The notes below the pieces were generated by a model that saw only the letters and a list, made by a program, of their open reading frames with translations, was not told where the DNA came from and did no database searches. DNA of 64,000 nt from Leucobacter tenebrionis (GTDB taxonomy: Bacteria; Actinomycetota; Actinomycetes; Actinomycetales; Microbacteriaceae): positions 2,666,001 through 2,730,000 of the forward strand of contig NZ_CP082322.1 in the NCBI RefSeq assembly GCF_019884725.1, written 5' to 3'. The position numbers were made by a program, and so were the translations under genes. Shown in pieces: positions 1 through 8,642 of this stretch; the stretch's first letter is position 1, and every line of letters starts with the position of its first letter.

Positions 1-1089
1 CTCACCGCCCTCGGCGTCCTGGGATTCGACATCATCGCCAGCGGCAACATTCTCACCTGGGCGTTGCTCGCCTCTGCCGTCGTCGGCCTCCTGAGCGCCC
101 GGCTCGCGTCCGGCTCTCTTCGTAGACCGCTCGCCGCGGCGGGCCTGCTCATCGCGACGATCGCTTTCAGTGTGGGCACGTTCGCATCCGATCCGACCGT
201 CGTCGCGGTCGCGCTGATCGTCGGCGGTGTCGGTGTCGGCACTGCGATCTCCACCTCCGGGGCGGCAATCGCGGCGTTGCAGAACCCCAACCGGGTCTCT
301 GCCGCGAGCGGGCTCACCAACCGGGTGCTGATCACGGTCGTGCTCGCCATCATTCCGCTCGTGGGCGTGTCGCAGATCAGCGTTTTCGCCACGCTTGCCC
401 TGATCTCGCTTGCGGGGCTAGCGCTGGCGGTCTGGCTGCCCGGTGTGCCCGAACACGCCGAACCTGTCGACGTCACCACCTCGCTCGAGATCGCCGCGCC
501 TCGCCGGATCACGATCGCGGGCATCGCGGTGCTCATCGTTTTCGCCGTGTGGGGAACGAGTGAGGACGCGATCTGGACGATGGCGCCGGTGCTGGGCGAC
601 GCGATCGGGGTGGGCGAGCAGACGCTCGGCTTCTCACTCAGCCTTGCAGCCGCCGGCGGCATCCTGGGCATGCTTTTCGTGACGATCGCGGGCGAACGTA
701 TCGGGCGCGCGCTTCCCCTCGCTATCGCGCTCGTGCTCGGCGGCGGCATCAAGGTCGCGATCGGGCTCACGACCGACCCCGTGGTGCTGTGCATTCTGAT
801 CATCGCGGTGAACACGGTGTACGCGTTCGCATTCACGCTCTTCATCGCGACGGCCGCCGGCCTCGACGCGCGAGGTCGCTGGTCGGGGCCGCTGGTCGGT
901 GCATATCTCGTCGGATCGAGCTTCGCCCCGCTCATCGGCGGTGCCTTCATCGAATGGCTGGGTACGCCCCTGTTCGCGCTCATCATGGGCATCGTGAGCT
1001 TCGCGGCCATCGCACCTGTGGTGTGGATCGCCCGTGTCTCGGTTGGAGCGGAGCGAGCCCTCGCGCGTTACTCGCAGCCCACCAGCTGA
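1..1089 (+). CDS. MFS transporter, 3' part (5' end outside window)
   Basis: The reading frame is open from base 1 and ends at TGA 1087-1089, so 362 C-terminal codons are visible and the start lies upstream. The protein is almost wholly hydrophobic, with about ten predicted membrane helices and a central basic loop after a short charged stretch near VPEHAEPVDVTT, as expected between the two six-helix halves of a major facilitator. The C-terminal helices (GPLVGAYLVGSSFAPLIGG and following) look like drug or metabolite exporters of the MFS. No substrate can be read from the sequence. It is followed after 65 bp by an amidohydrolase on the same strand, so co-transcription is possible. Confidence 0.8.
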   Translation, partial: LTALGVLGFDIIASGNILTWALLASAVVGLLSARLASGSLRRPLAAAGLLIATIAFSVGTFASDPTVVAVALIVGGVGVGTAISTSGAAIAALQNPNRVSAASGLTNRVLITVVLAIIPLVGVSQISVFATLALISLAGLALAVWLPGVPEHAEPVDVTTSLEIAAPRRITIAGIAVLIVFAVWGTSEDAIWTMAPVLGDAIGVGEQTLGFSLSLAAAGGILGMLFVTIAGERIGRALPLAIALVLGGGIKVAIGLTTDPVVLCILIIAVNTVYAFAFTLFIATAAGLDARGRWSGPLVGAYLVGSSFAPLIGGAFIEWLGTPLFALIMGIVSFAAIAPVVWIARVSVGAERALARYSQPTS

Positions 1090-1154
1090 CCTCCCCCGAT
1101 TCCACCTATCCCAGAAACCATGCCGGATCAGGCACCAGTCAGAAAGCGAACACC

Positions 1155-2801
1155 ATGAGCGGGCACGCCACTGTCTACACGAACGCCAACGTCTTCATCG
1201 GGGACGCCCGGCTCGCGCCGCGCGAGTGCGTGGCGGTGGCCGACGGCAAGATCCTCGCGGTCGGGGAGGAGGGGGCAGTGCGTGACGTCGCGGGCCCCGG
1301 CGCCCGGTACGTCGACCTGGGAGGCGCGCTCGTGACTCCGGGCGTCATCGAGGGCCACACGCACATGCTGTTGCTCGGCGAGGCCCTGTCGAAGGTGCAG
1401 CTGCGCGACGCGTCCTCGGTGGCTGAGGTGCAGCGCAGGATCGCCGAGCGGCGCGCAGCCGAGCCTGATGCCATCGCCGTGCTCGGGGTGGGGTGGACGT
1501 TCGACATCTTCGCAGACGGTGAGCGCCCCACTGCTGCCGCGCTGGACGCCGCCGTCAGCGACGTACCGGTGCTGCTCGACGGAAATGACCTGCACACCAT
1601 GTGGGTGAACTCGGCGGCGCTCGAAGCGATGGGGATCACCCGCGACACCCCTGACCCGGTCGGCGGCAAGTTCGTGCGCGACACGTCGGGCGAAGCCACC
1701 GGGCATCTGCTCGAGACCGCCGCGATGCATCACGGCTGGGGATACGTCGAGAGCATCACCACCGACCGCGATCGCGACCGGTTCTTGCGTTCGGCGTTTG
1801 ATGCGTATCTCTCCACCGGGGTGACCGGGGCGACCGAGATGTCGTTCGGCGAAACCGAGGTGGCCACGTATCGACGCATGCTCGACCGCGATGGTCGGCT
1901 GCCCTTCCCCGTCGACGCGTACTGGATGCTGACCGCGACGGGTGATTCCTCGCGAGATCTCGCGCAGATCGATCGGGCGGTCGAGATCCGCGATACCCTC
2001 GCCGCGAACTATGGAGACGAGTGGCTGCGTATTGTGGGCGTGAAATTCGTGCTCGATGGGGTGATCGACGCCTGCACCGCAGCCATGCGCGGTCCCTACG
2101 TCAACGGCGAGTTGCCGGGCCCGATCTGGGAGCGGGAATTCGCGCTTCCGATGGCCGTCGCGGCCGACTCAGCCGGCCTGCAACTCGCGCTGCATGGAAT
2201 CGGCGACGAGGCGAGCACGATCGCGCTGGACATGATCGAGGAGTGTGTACGCGCCAATGGGCCTCGAGCCGCGCGTCGCCCTCGCGTTGAGCACCTCGAG
2301 TATGCCGCAGACGACACGATCGCACGTATGGCCGCGCTCAACGTCACAGCCTCGATGCAGCCAGTGCACTGCGATCCGGCCATCATGGACAATTGGCAGG
2401 CCGTGCTCGGAATGCCGCGTGCCGAGGGCGGGTTCGCGTGGAACAAGTTCCGCTCGGCGGGCGTGACGATCGCGCTCGGCACCGATGCGCCTACGGCGCC
2501 TCATCTCGCCCCCGATAACCTCTTCATCGCGCTGACCGCACGCTCGGCGCTCGATCCCTCGCGAGAGGCCTATCAGCCGTCGCGAGTGTTCAACCCCGAA
2601 GAAGCACTCGAGGCGATCACCCTCGGGTGCGCCTACGCAGCAGGTCGCGAGGGCTCCGTGGGCCAGCTGAGGCCCGGTTATCGCGCGAACCTCGCGGTGT
2701 GGGGCGTCGACGCCGCTGCTCTGTCGGACTCTCCTGATTCGCTCATCGGCTCGCGACCGGTCCTGACGCTGGTCGACGGCGTCGCGGCGTTCGAGGGGTA
2801 G
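1155..2801 (+). CDS. YtcJ-like metal-dependent amidohydrolase (amidohydrolase 3 family)
   Basis: The 548-aa protein starts at ATG 1155; the open frame extends further upstream but overlaps the MFS gene and loses similarity to the family. The N-terminus forms the usual small beta-sandwich (VYTNANVFIGD, GKILAVGEEG), followed by the metal-binding VTPGVIEGHTHM (HxH) near residue 70, a conserved EHLEYAADDTIARM segment, and GTDAPTAPHLAPDN carrying the late catalytic Asp. YtcJ-type enzymes hydrolyse amide or related C-N bonds in the cytoplasm; the substrate is not predictable. Neighbours (FAD monooxygenase, NCS1 permease, dehydrogenase) suggest a catabolic role. The RBS is weak (AGAAAG). Confidence 0.85.
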   Translation: MSGHATVYTNANVFIGDARLAPRECVAVADGKILAVGEEGAVRDVAGPGARYVDLGGALVTPGVIEGHTHMLLLGEALSKVQLRDASSVAEVQRRIAERRAAEPDAIAVLGVGWTFDIFADGERPTAAALDAAVSDVPVLLDGNDLHTMWVNSAALEAMGITRDTPDPVGGKFVRDTSGEATGHLLETAAMHHGWGYVESITTDRDRDRFLRSAFDAYLSTGVTGATEMSFGETEVATYRRMLDRDGRLPFPVDAYWMLTATGDSSRDLAQIDRAVEIRDTLAANYGDEWLRIVGVKFVLDGVIDACTAAMRGPYVNGELPGPIWEREFALPMAVAADSAGLQLALHGIGDEASTIALDMIEECVRANGPRAARRPRVEHLEYAADDTIARMAALNVTASMQPVHCDPAIMDNWQAVLGMPRAEGGFAWNKFRSAGVTIALGTDAPTAPHLAPDNLFIALTARSALDPSREAYQPSRVFNPEEALEAITLGCAYAAGREGSVGQLRPGYRANLAVWGVDAAALSDSPDSLIGSRPVLTLVDGVAAFEG

Positions 2802-2922
2802 CTGCGGTCTGCGTCTCGTGGGATGCCGAAGCTCAAGCCTTATCGATCCCCCTTGAGTGCGCAGCAGTTCCTCGTCGTGACCGGAGGCATCGCAGTGCAT
2901 GTCAAGGGTGGCACGACCGCCG

Positions 2923-4194
2923 CTAACCCGATCGAGTAGCCCGAGACCAGCGGGGCGCTCTCTCGGGCCGCGGCCCGACGCCGATGACCGCCGCAGGTAT
3001 CGCGGCGAGCCAGGGCGAGCGTCGCAGAACTCCGGCGAGCCGCCGTGGAGGCTGGATCGTCTTGCCCGTGAGAGCCGGGCCGATGAGCCTTGCGTGCATG
3101 AGGCGCTGCAGGCCTTGGATGAGGATCGTGGGCAGTGCGCGGCGGCGCTGCACGTGGGCGAGGATGCGACCGGAGCGAGGTCCGGTGAGCCGGCCGGCCC
3201 GCAGGGGCTTGGCGAGGAGCCTCGCGGTGGCCACGGCGTCCTGAACGGCGTGATTGATGCCGACGCCGCCGATGGGTGACATCGCGTGTGCTGCGTCTCC
3301 GATGCACAGCACCCCGTCGGCATGCCAGCGCCGCAATCGATCGACGCGGACGTCGAGATGTTTGACGTCATCCATCGAGCGGATGGAAGACACATCTTCG
3401 GCGAAGTCGGGCAGGAGCGCGGCGGTTTGCGCTCGGAAGGCCTCGATGCCGCGTGCGCGGACTTCGCCGTCCGTACCCTTTTCGCCGATGGCCGCAACCT
3501 GGACGTAGCCTTCCCGCGGGATGGCGATCGCGACGTGCCCGTTCTTCATCCGTGGAAGCAGCGATTCGCCCAGGTGCCGCTGGGTGGGGGGACGGTACCA
3601 CCATACGTCGAAGCCCACCGGGTACTCCTTGGCGGGGAGTCCCACCGCGCGGCGCACCGCCGACCAACGGCCGTCGCAGGCGACGGTGAGGTCGGCGAGC
3701 ACGCGCCCTCCGCCCTGCGGAGACTTGTATGTGACGCCTGTGACGCGTCCACCTTGCCGGATCACACCTGTTACCTCGTGCTCTCTGAGGAGGGTGAAGG
3801 TCGGCTCGGCTGCGGCCGCGTCGGCGAGCAGATCGAGGAGATCCCACTGCGGGACCATTGCGATATACGGGTGCCGGAGCGGGAGGCGGGTGAAGTCGAC
3901 CATGCGCACATCTTCGCCGTCGGGCCCGGGGAGAGCGACGTGGCTGATCCGAGACTGTGGAAGCCTGTCGAAGCGGTCGAACAGTCCGAGGTCGTCCAGC
4001 AGGCCCAGTGTGGTCGGGTGGACGGTGTCACCGCGGAAGTCGCGCAGGAAGTCGGCATGCTTCTCCAAGACCGTGACCTCGACTCCGGCCCGCGCGAGCA
4101 GCAGGCCGAGTACGAGCCCGGCGGGGCCGCCGCCCGCGATGACGCACGTCGTGCGCTTCTCGAGAACCGGGAATTTCTTATCGTCGGGGGTCAT
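2923..4194 (-). CDS. FAD-dependent monooxygenase (aromatic hydroxylase type)
   Basis: The 423-aa flavoprotein has the dinucleotide-binding motif GGGPAGLVLGLLLARAG near residue 21, the mid-domain DG motif (VACDGRWSAVRRAVG), and the second FAD motif GDAAHAMSPIGGVGINHAVQDA near residue 300. This order is that of p-hydroxybenzoate hydroxylase-like single-component monooxygenases, which use NAD(P)H and oxygen to hydroxylate aromatic or related substrates. Translation starts at ATG 4194 behind a good GGGAGG RBS. It runs in the same direction as the Lrp regulator upstream (46 bp gap), so the two may be co-transcribed. The last 60 residues are basic and poorly conserved in appearance. Substrate unknown. 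Confidence 0.85.
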   Translation of the reverse strand: MTPDDKKFPVLEKRTTCVIAGGGPAGLVLGLLLARAGVEVTVLEKHADFLRDFRGDTVHPTTLGLLDDLGLFDRFDRLPQSRISHVALPGPDGEDVRMVDFTRLPLRHPYIAMVPQWDLLDLLADAAAAEPTFTLLREHEVTGVIRQGGRVTGVTYKSPQGGGRVLADLTVACDGRWSAVRRAVGLPAKEYPVGFDVWWYRPPTQRHLGESLLPRMKNGHVAIAIPREGYVQVAAIGEKGTDGEVRARGIEAFRAQTAALLPDFAEDVSSIRSMDDVKHLDVRVDRLRRWHADGVLCIGDAAHAMSPIGGVGINHAVQDAVATARLLAKPLRAGRLTGPRSGRILAHVQRRRALPTILIQGLQRLMHARLIGPALTGKTIQPPRRLAGVLRRSPWLAAIPAAVIGVGPRPERAPRWSRATRSG

Positions 4195-4240
4195 GGGCTG
4201 TACCTCCCTTCGCTCGTGGCCCTGTGCTCAGAGCGTATCC

Positions 4241-5164
4241 CTACCTCCGCAACGCAGACATGAACAGTTCGTTCGCCCCGTAGAGCTCCTTCGCGATCCG
4301 CAGATGCGACCACGCGTCGACGAGGGCGACCTGCTCGATCCCGCGCAAAGCGTCGAGCTTCGTGAGCAGTTCCTCGGAGGTATCGCCGGATATGGTGCCG
4401 ATCAGGTCGTAGGCCCCACTGGATATCGCCAGGAACTCCGGGTGAACGGTGCAGATCGACTCGACAAGTTCTGGAGTGATGATGCCCCGTACGCGGATGC
4501 CGAGTCCGAGCGCAGGCGGGCCGACGAGGTGATCCCGCACCGGCAGCCCGACCACCTTCACGACGCGGTGCTGCAGCAGCCGGTGCAGCCGGTTGCGGGC
4601 GCTTGCAGCCGAAACGCCCGACGCCTCGCCCAGTTCGCGGAAGGTCGCCCGTCCGTTCTGCTCCAGCGCGAAGAGGATGCTGCGATCCACGTCATCGATG
4701 CGTATGGGCGTCGTCGCAGGCGTGGGGAGGGGCGAGTCGATGTTGACGAGAATGCGTTCGTAGACGTTGCAGACCACTCCGCTCACACCGGGGAGCGTCC
4801 GGATCGATCCGAGCACCTCCTGGTGCTGCTCATCTGAGGTCACGCGCACTTCCGCGTCTACGCCGTACGTTCCCGCGATCGCCGAGACGAAGCAGGTCTC
4901 GCTCATCGAACTCAGGGCGTCCAGAATCGGTTCGCTCGGCCCCGATGTCGAGAGCAGCAGGTACGAGTATCGGGTGATGCCCAGGAGGTCCGGGCTGATG
5001 GTCGCCGTGAGCCGGATGCGATTCTCCGCGACCGCCTCTTCGACCACCGCAGCAACGACCTGGCGCGGAACTCCCACCTTCTCCGAGACCTCGGTGTAGC
5101 TGACTCGACCGTTCTCTCGGACCTCGCGCAGGATCCTGCGAACCTGATCCTCACCTATCGCCAT
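4241..5164 (-). CDS. Lrp/AsnC-family regulator with two tandem HTH-RAM units
   Basis: The 307-aa protein begins at ATG 5164 behind an AGAAGAAG RBS. It carries two complete Lrp-like units: a winged helix (residues about 5-52, GEDQVRRILREVRENGRVSY) with a RAM-like alpha/beta domain (about 55-145), then a second canonical AsnC-type HTH (about 157-205, IDDVDRSILFALEQNGRATF) with a second RAM domain (about 210-300). Typical Lrp proteins are about 150 aa with one unit. It is divergent from the NCS1 permease across a 255-bp AT-richer intergenic region, so it probably controls the permease/dehydrogenase pair and itself. The ligand is unknown; an amino acid or nitrogen metabolite would be usual for the RAM fold. 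Confidence 0.85.
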   Translation of the reverse strand: MAIGEDQVRRILREVRENGRVSYTEVSEKVGVPRQVVAAVVEEAVAENRIRLTATISPDLLGITRYSYLLLSTSGPSEPILDALSSMSETCFVSAIAGTYGVDAEVRVTSDEQHQEVLGSIRTLPGVSGVVCNVYERILVNIDSPLPTPATTPIRIDDVDRSILFALEQNGRATFRELGEASGVSAASARNRLHRLLQHRVVKVVGLPVRDHLVGPPALGLGIRVRGIITPELVESICTVHPEFLAISSGAYDLIGTISGDTSEELLTKLDALRGIEQVALVDAWSHLRIAKELYGANELFMSALRR

Positions 5165-5310
5165 CGCTCTTCTTCTCCTGCTTTTCCGTCGCACAGCGGC
5201 AGATTCATTCCGGTCGTTTATTCCAAAAGTATCGATGGATTCTTGAGAAGCACAGTAAGTGGCAAAAATCTGTTCGACTTTCTGACAAATGAATAGAGCA
5301 GAGGAAGAAG

Positions 5311-5333
5311 TCTTGAACTTTCGTTCCTCAAGA
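5311..5333. promoter_or_regulatory. Imperfect palindrome in the lrp/permease divergent intergenic region
   Basis: TCTTGA at 5311-5316 and TCAAGA at 5328-5333 form 6-bp inverted arms around an 11-bp spacer, in the only AT-rich stretch of this area (about 5200-5335). The position, 87 bp before the permease start and 147 bp before the regulator start, suits an operator for the divergently encoded Lrp-type protein. This is inference from position and symmetry alone. Confidence 0.3.
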
Positions 5334-5419
5334 GTCCTATGGAGGCCTAGAGTTGGGCGCGTCCGATCCTCAGCTGGGGATGCGACGGAACCGACCGAGA
5401 CTCGATGAGGAGAACCACT

Positions 5420-6955
5420 GTGTCTGCACCGGCCCCTGTTTCCACTGACACAGCGACGTTCGCCGTGGAAGTGCACGGCATCAATCCCATTCCCGCCGAG
5501 GAGCGCTGGGCGAGACCGAGAGACGTGTTCGGGCTCATCTTCGGCGGCGCGAACAGCATCTCCACGGCGGTACTCGGAACCTTCGCCGTGGTCTTCGGGC
5601 TGACCTTCTGGGACGGAGTGATCGCGATCGTGCTCGGTGTGCTGCTCGGTTCCCTCATTCTCGCTCCCATGGTGCTCTTCGGGCCGCGCAACGGCACGAA
5701 CAACGCGGTCTCGTCATCGGCGCACTTCGGCGCCCACGGCCGGCTCATCGGATCACTGCTCGCCCTGCTGGGCGCTTTCACCTTCCTCGCGCTCGCGGTG
5801 TGGGCCTCGGGTGATGCCATGCTCGCCTCCGTCGCGCGTCTCGTCGGCTTCGAGGTGAACGGCGCTCTCTCCGCAGGCGTCTACGTGCTCATGGCGCTGC
5901 TGTTGATCGTCATCTGCGTCTACGGATACAAGCTCCTGGTCGTGTTGAATCGGATCGTGCCGCCGCTCGTCGCGATGCTGTTCGTGGTCGGGATCGTGAT
6001 CTACGCGATGCAACGCGACTTCGGCGAAGCGCTCGCCTACGACGTGGCGGGCCGCTGGTCGGATCCTCTGTACATCGGCGGCTTCATCGGCACCATGCTC
6101 ATCGCCATGTCGTGCCCGATCTCCTACGGCCCGTTCCTCGGCGACTACTCCCGCTACGTGGCCGACTCGGGCAACCGCAGGTCTCTCCTGGCCGCCGTGA
6201 TCCTGGCGCAGCTCGCCTGCCTCGGCGCGTTCCTGTTCGGGCACGTCACTGCCTCGGTGATCGCCGTCTCGAATCCCGAGCTCATCATGAGCGGCGACTA
6301 TGTCGGGGGGCTCGTCGCGAGCACCACGGTCTGGTTCTTCATCCCGCTCGCGCTGATCAGCGTCGCCGGCGGCGTGACCACCGGCACCAGCCTGCTCTAC
6401 GGGACGGGTCTCGACTTCTCGAGCATCGTGGTTGTGATGAACCGCGTGGCCTCGACGGTGCTCATCGGCGGTATCACCGTCGCCTTCGTGCTGATCGGCA
6501 AGTTCGTCTTCGACATGGTGCAGAGCGTGACGACGCTCTCGACGCTGCTCGTCGTCTGTACCGTGCCGTGGATCGCCATCATGCTCATCGGCTATCTGAC
6601 GCGCCGCGGCTGGTACGACGTCGATTCGCTGCTCGTCTTCAGCCGACGGCAGGTCGGTGGCAAGTACTGGTTCCAGCACGGCTGGAACGTGAACGCCGTT
6701 GCATCATGGCTGATCGGTGCCGTCCTCGCCGTCAGCTTCGTGAACCTGCCCGGCCAGTTCGTCGGCCCACTCGGAAACACGGTCGGAGGCATCGACGTCA
6801 GCCTCCTCGTCGCTCTCACCATCCCCGCACTGCTGTTCTGGATCCTCCTACGAGTCAACCCCGACCCCGACTACGTGTTCGGCCCGGAAGGGGCCCGGGG
6901 TGTCCCCGTGCGAGCGGGCGAGCTCGAGCCGGTGATCTCGAACCCGCGCGCCTGA
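5420..6955 (+). CDS. NCS1-family nucleobase/cytosine-type permease
   Basis: The 511-aa integral membrane protein has about 12 helices. GTG 5420 is preferred to the in-frame ATG 5405 because GATGAGGAGA lies 8 bases before GTG and serves as its RBS. The N-terminus (INPIPAEERWARPRDVFGLIFGGANS) matches the pattern of NCS1 purine/cytosine permeases, where a PxxxR segment precedes TM1. SCPISYGPFLGDYSRYV in mid-protein resembles the conserved DYSRY signature of cytosine permeases. The family imports nucleobases, hydantoins, allantoin or related N-heterocycles with H+ or Na+. It lies 59 bp upstream of a zinc alcohol dehydrogenase and opposite a monooxygenase, suggesting uptake of the cluster's substrate. 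Confidence 0.85.
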   Translation: MSAPAPVSTDTATFAVEVHGINPIPAEERWARPRDVFGLIFGGANSISTAVLGTFAVVFGLTFWDGVIAIVLGVLLGSLILAPMVLFGPRNGTNNAVSSSAHFGAHGRLIGSLLALLGAFTFLALAVWASGDAMLASVARLVGFEVNGALSAGVYVLMALLLIVICVYGYKLLVVLNRIVPPLVAMLFVVGIVIYAMQRDFGEALAYDVAGRWSDPLYIGGFIGTMLIAMSCPISYGPFLGDYSRYVADSGNRRSLLAAVILAQLACLGAFLFGHVTASVIAVSNPELIMSGDYVGGLVASTTVWFFIPLALISVAGGVTTGTSLLYGTGLDFSSIVVVMNRVASTVLIGGITVAFVLIGKFVFDMVQSVTTLSTLLVVCTVPWIAIMLIGYLTRRGWYDVDSLLVFSRRQVGGKYWFQHGWNVNAVASWLIGAVLAVSFVNLPGQFVGPLGNTVGGIDVSLLVALTIPALLFWILLRVNPDPDYVFGPEGARGVPVRAGELEPVISNPRA

Positions 6956-7014
6956 ACACTCGCCAACCGAACCAACGCCAATTCGTTTCCCAACCGATCA
7001 AGGAGTCATACCGC

Positions 7015-8130
7015 ATGAGTACGCATTCGAGCACGGCCGCGATTTACCCGGGCGCCGGCGACCGCATCGAGGTCGCGACGATCGAGGTCGGAGCGCCTCA
7101 CCGCGGCGAGGTGCTGGTCCAGATCAAGGCCTCGGGTGTGTGCGGCTCGGATCGCCACGTGCTCGAGGGGGAGTGGGGAGTGCCCTCGCCCACCGTGATG
7201 GGGCACGAGGGGGCCGGCGTGGTCGTCGAGCTGGGGGAGGGCGTCACGGGTCTCGACGTTGGGGATCACGTCTCCCTGGTCTGGAACCAGGCCTGCCTCA
7301 CCTGCGTCGCCTGTCAGTCGGGCAAGCCCTGGGCGTGCACCGATCTGCGTTCGAACGACTGCGTGATGCCCGACGGCACGACGCGGCTCTCACTCGAGGG
7401 CGCCGATGCCTACCCGTACCTGGCGGTCGGCTCGATGAGCGAGTTCGCCGTAGTACCCGCCAGCGCGGCGATCCGCATGCCGAGGGAGCTGCCCTTCGAG
7501 GTCTCTGCGCTGATCGGTTGCTCGGTGCACACGGGGCTCGGCGCGGTGAGCAACAACGCGCGGGTGATCGCGGGCGAGTCCGCGGTCGTGATCGGATGCG
7601 GCGGCGTCGGCCTCTCGATCATCATGGGTCTGCAACTCGCCGGTGCTCATCCGATCATCGCCGTAGATCGCAACGCCGAGAAGCTCGAGATCGCCCTCGC
7701 GGCGGGCGCGACCCATGCGCTCCTCGCCGATGACGAAACCGCGGTGCGGATCCAGGAGCTCACGGAAGGCGGCGCCGATGTCGCGTTCGAGGCGATCGGC
7801 AACCCGCACACGATCCCGCAACTGCCCGGTCACGTGCGGCCGGGCGGTCGGGCCGTGCTCGTCGGCATGCCGCCTGAGAACGCCATGATCCCGTTCGACG
7901 TGCTTGATCTCTGCTACCGCGGCATCACCGTCATCGCGTCGAATTACGGAGGCGGCGTGCCCGCGCGCGACTTCCCCCGGTACGCAGCTCTCTATCTCGC
8001 CGGCCGTCTGCCGCTCGACACCCTCATCTCGAAGCGGATCACCCTCGGCGAGGTGAACGACGCCTTCAACGCGATGCGATCCGGTGCAGAGGCCCGCAGC
8101 GTCGTCGTCTTCGACGAATCGGACGTCTAG
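7015..8130 (+). CDS. Zinc-dependent class III-type alcohol dehydrogenase
   Basis: The 371-aa medium-chain dehydrogenase begins at ATG 7015 behind AAGGAG. Catalytic zinc ligands are visible in GVCGSDRHV and the GHEGAG motif; the structural zinc site is the perfect C-x2-C-x2-C-x7-C in the segment ACLTCVACQSGKPWAC. The Rossmann motif GCGGVGLSII follows near residue 200 and an AVDRN-like segment gives the acidic residue typical of NAD preference. The family oxidises alcohols or thiol-bound aldehydes; in actinobacteria some act on mycothiol adducts, which is possible here since mshD is present. It probably forms a unit with the permease upstream. It ends only 2 bp before the convergent META gene. 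Confidence 0.88.
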   Translation: MSTHSSTAAIYPGAGDRIEVATIEVGAPHRGEVLVQIKASGVCGSDRHVLEGEWGVPSPTVMGHEGAGVVVELGEGVTGLDVGDHVSLVWNQACLTCVACQSGKPWACTDLRSNDCVMPDGTTRLSLEGADAYPYLAVGSMSEFAVVPASAAIRMPRELPFEVSALIGCSVHTGLGAVSNNARVIAGESAVVIGCGGVGLSIIMGLQLAGAHPIIAVDRNAEKLEIALAAGATHALLADDETAVRIQELTEGGADVAFEAIGNPHTIPQLPGHVRPGGRAVLVGMPPENAMIPFDVLDLCYRGITVIASNYGGGVPARDFPRYAALYLAGRLPLDTLISKRITLGEVNDAFNAMRSGAEARSVVVFDESDV

Positions 8131-8132
8131 CC

Positions 8133-8501
8133 TCAGCGCTTGCGGAGCGTTCCGATCTCTGTGCGATCGGTATCGAACACGGTCATCTCGTCGCCTGAGA
8201 CCTTCGCGAACCCTGCTCCGGAGAGCCAGGTGTCGACGCCGATGCATTCCATCCGGGTCAGGGCGAAATCACCGAACTCGAATTCTGCCTCGGAGATCTT
8301 CCCGTGGCCGACGAGGGAGTTGCAGCCGTCGGTGCCGTTGAAGGAGCCGTCGGGGGAGATCGTGAGCGAGGGCTCTCCGGCCTCTTCCAGACCCCAGGAT
8401 CCGGCGAACGCATTCGACGAGGGAGCGGAGGGTGCGCAGCCGATGAGGGCGAGCATCATCGTTGTTCCGAGAACAGCGGTGAGCGAGTGGTGGATTTTCA
8501 T
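8133..8501 (-). CDS. META-domain (HslJ-like) lipoprotein
   Basis: The 122-aa product starts at ATG 8501; AAAGGAG lies 8 bases upstream, which rules out the longer upstream frame. A lipoprotein signal peptide (MKIHHSLTAVLGTTMMLALIGCAPS) ends in the lipobox LIGC, so the mature protein should be membrane-anchored outside. The rest is one META domain: GSWGLEEAGEPSLTISPDGSFNGTDGCNSLVG contains the family's GxxxGxxGCN-type core, and the paired cysteine occurs in the segment MECIG. META proteins have been linked to heat or antibiotic resistance in other bacteria, but no function can be assigned here. Confidence 0.85.
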   Translation of the reverse strand: MKIHHSLTAVLGTTMMLALIGCAPSAPSSNAFAGSWGLEEAGEPSLTISPDGSFNGTDGCNSLVGHGKISEAEFEFGDFALTRMECIGVDTWLSGAGFAKVSGDEMTVFDTDRTEIGTLRKR

Positions 8502-8642
8502 TTCGGTACTCCTTTGAACTGGTTCAGCGGCGGTGGAACTCTGACGTTTAGGGCTGAGCAAAGCTGGTGAGATCTGTGCGAGAGTCGCCTCGCAGCTCGC
8601 CCGGACCTCGTCGGATTGTTGTTCGGCAGTCGGGATCATGCG

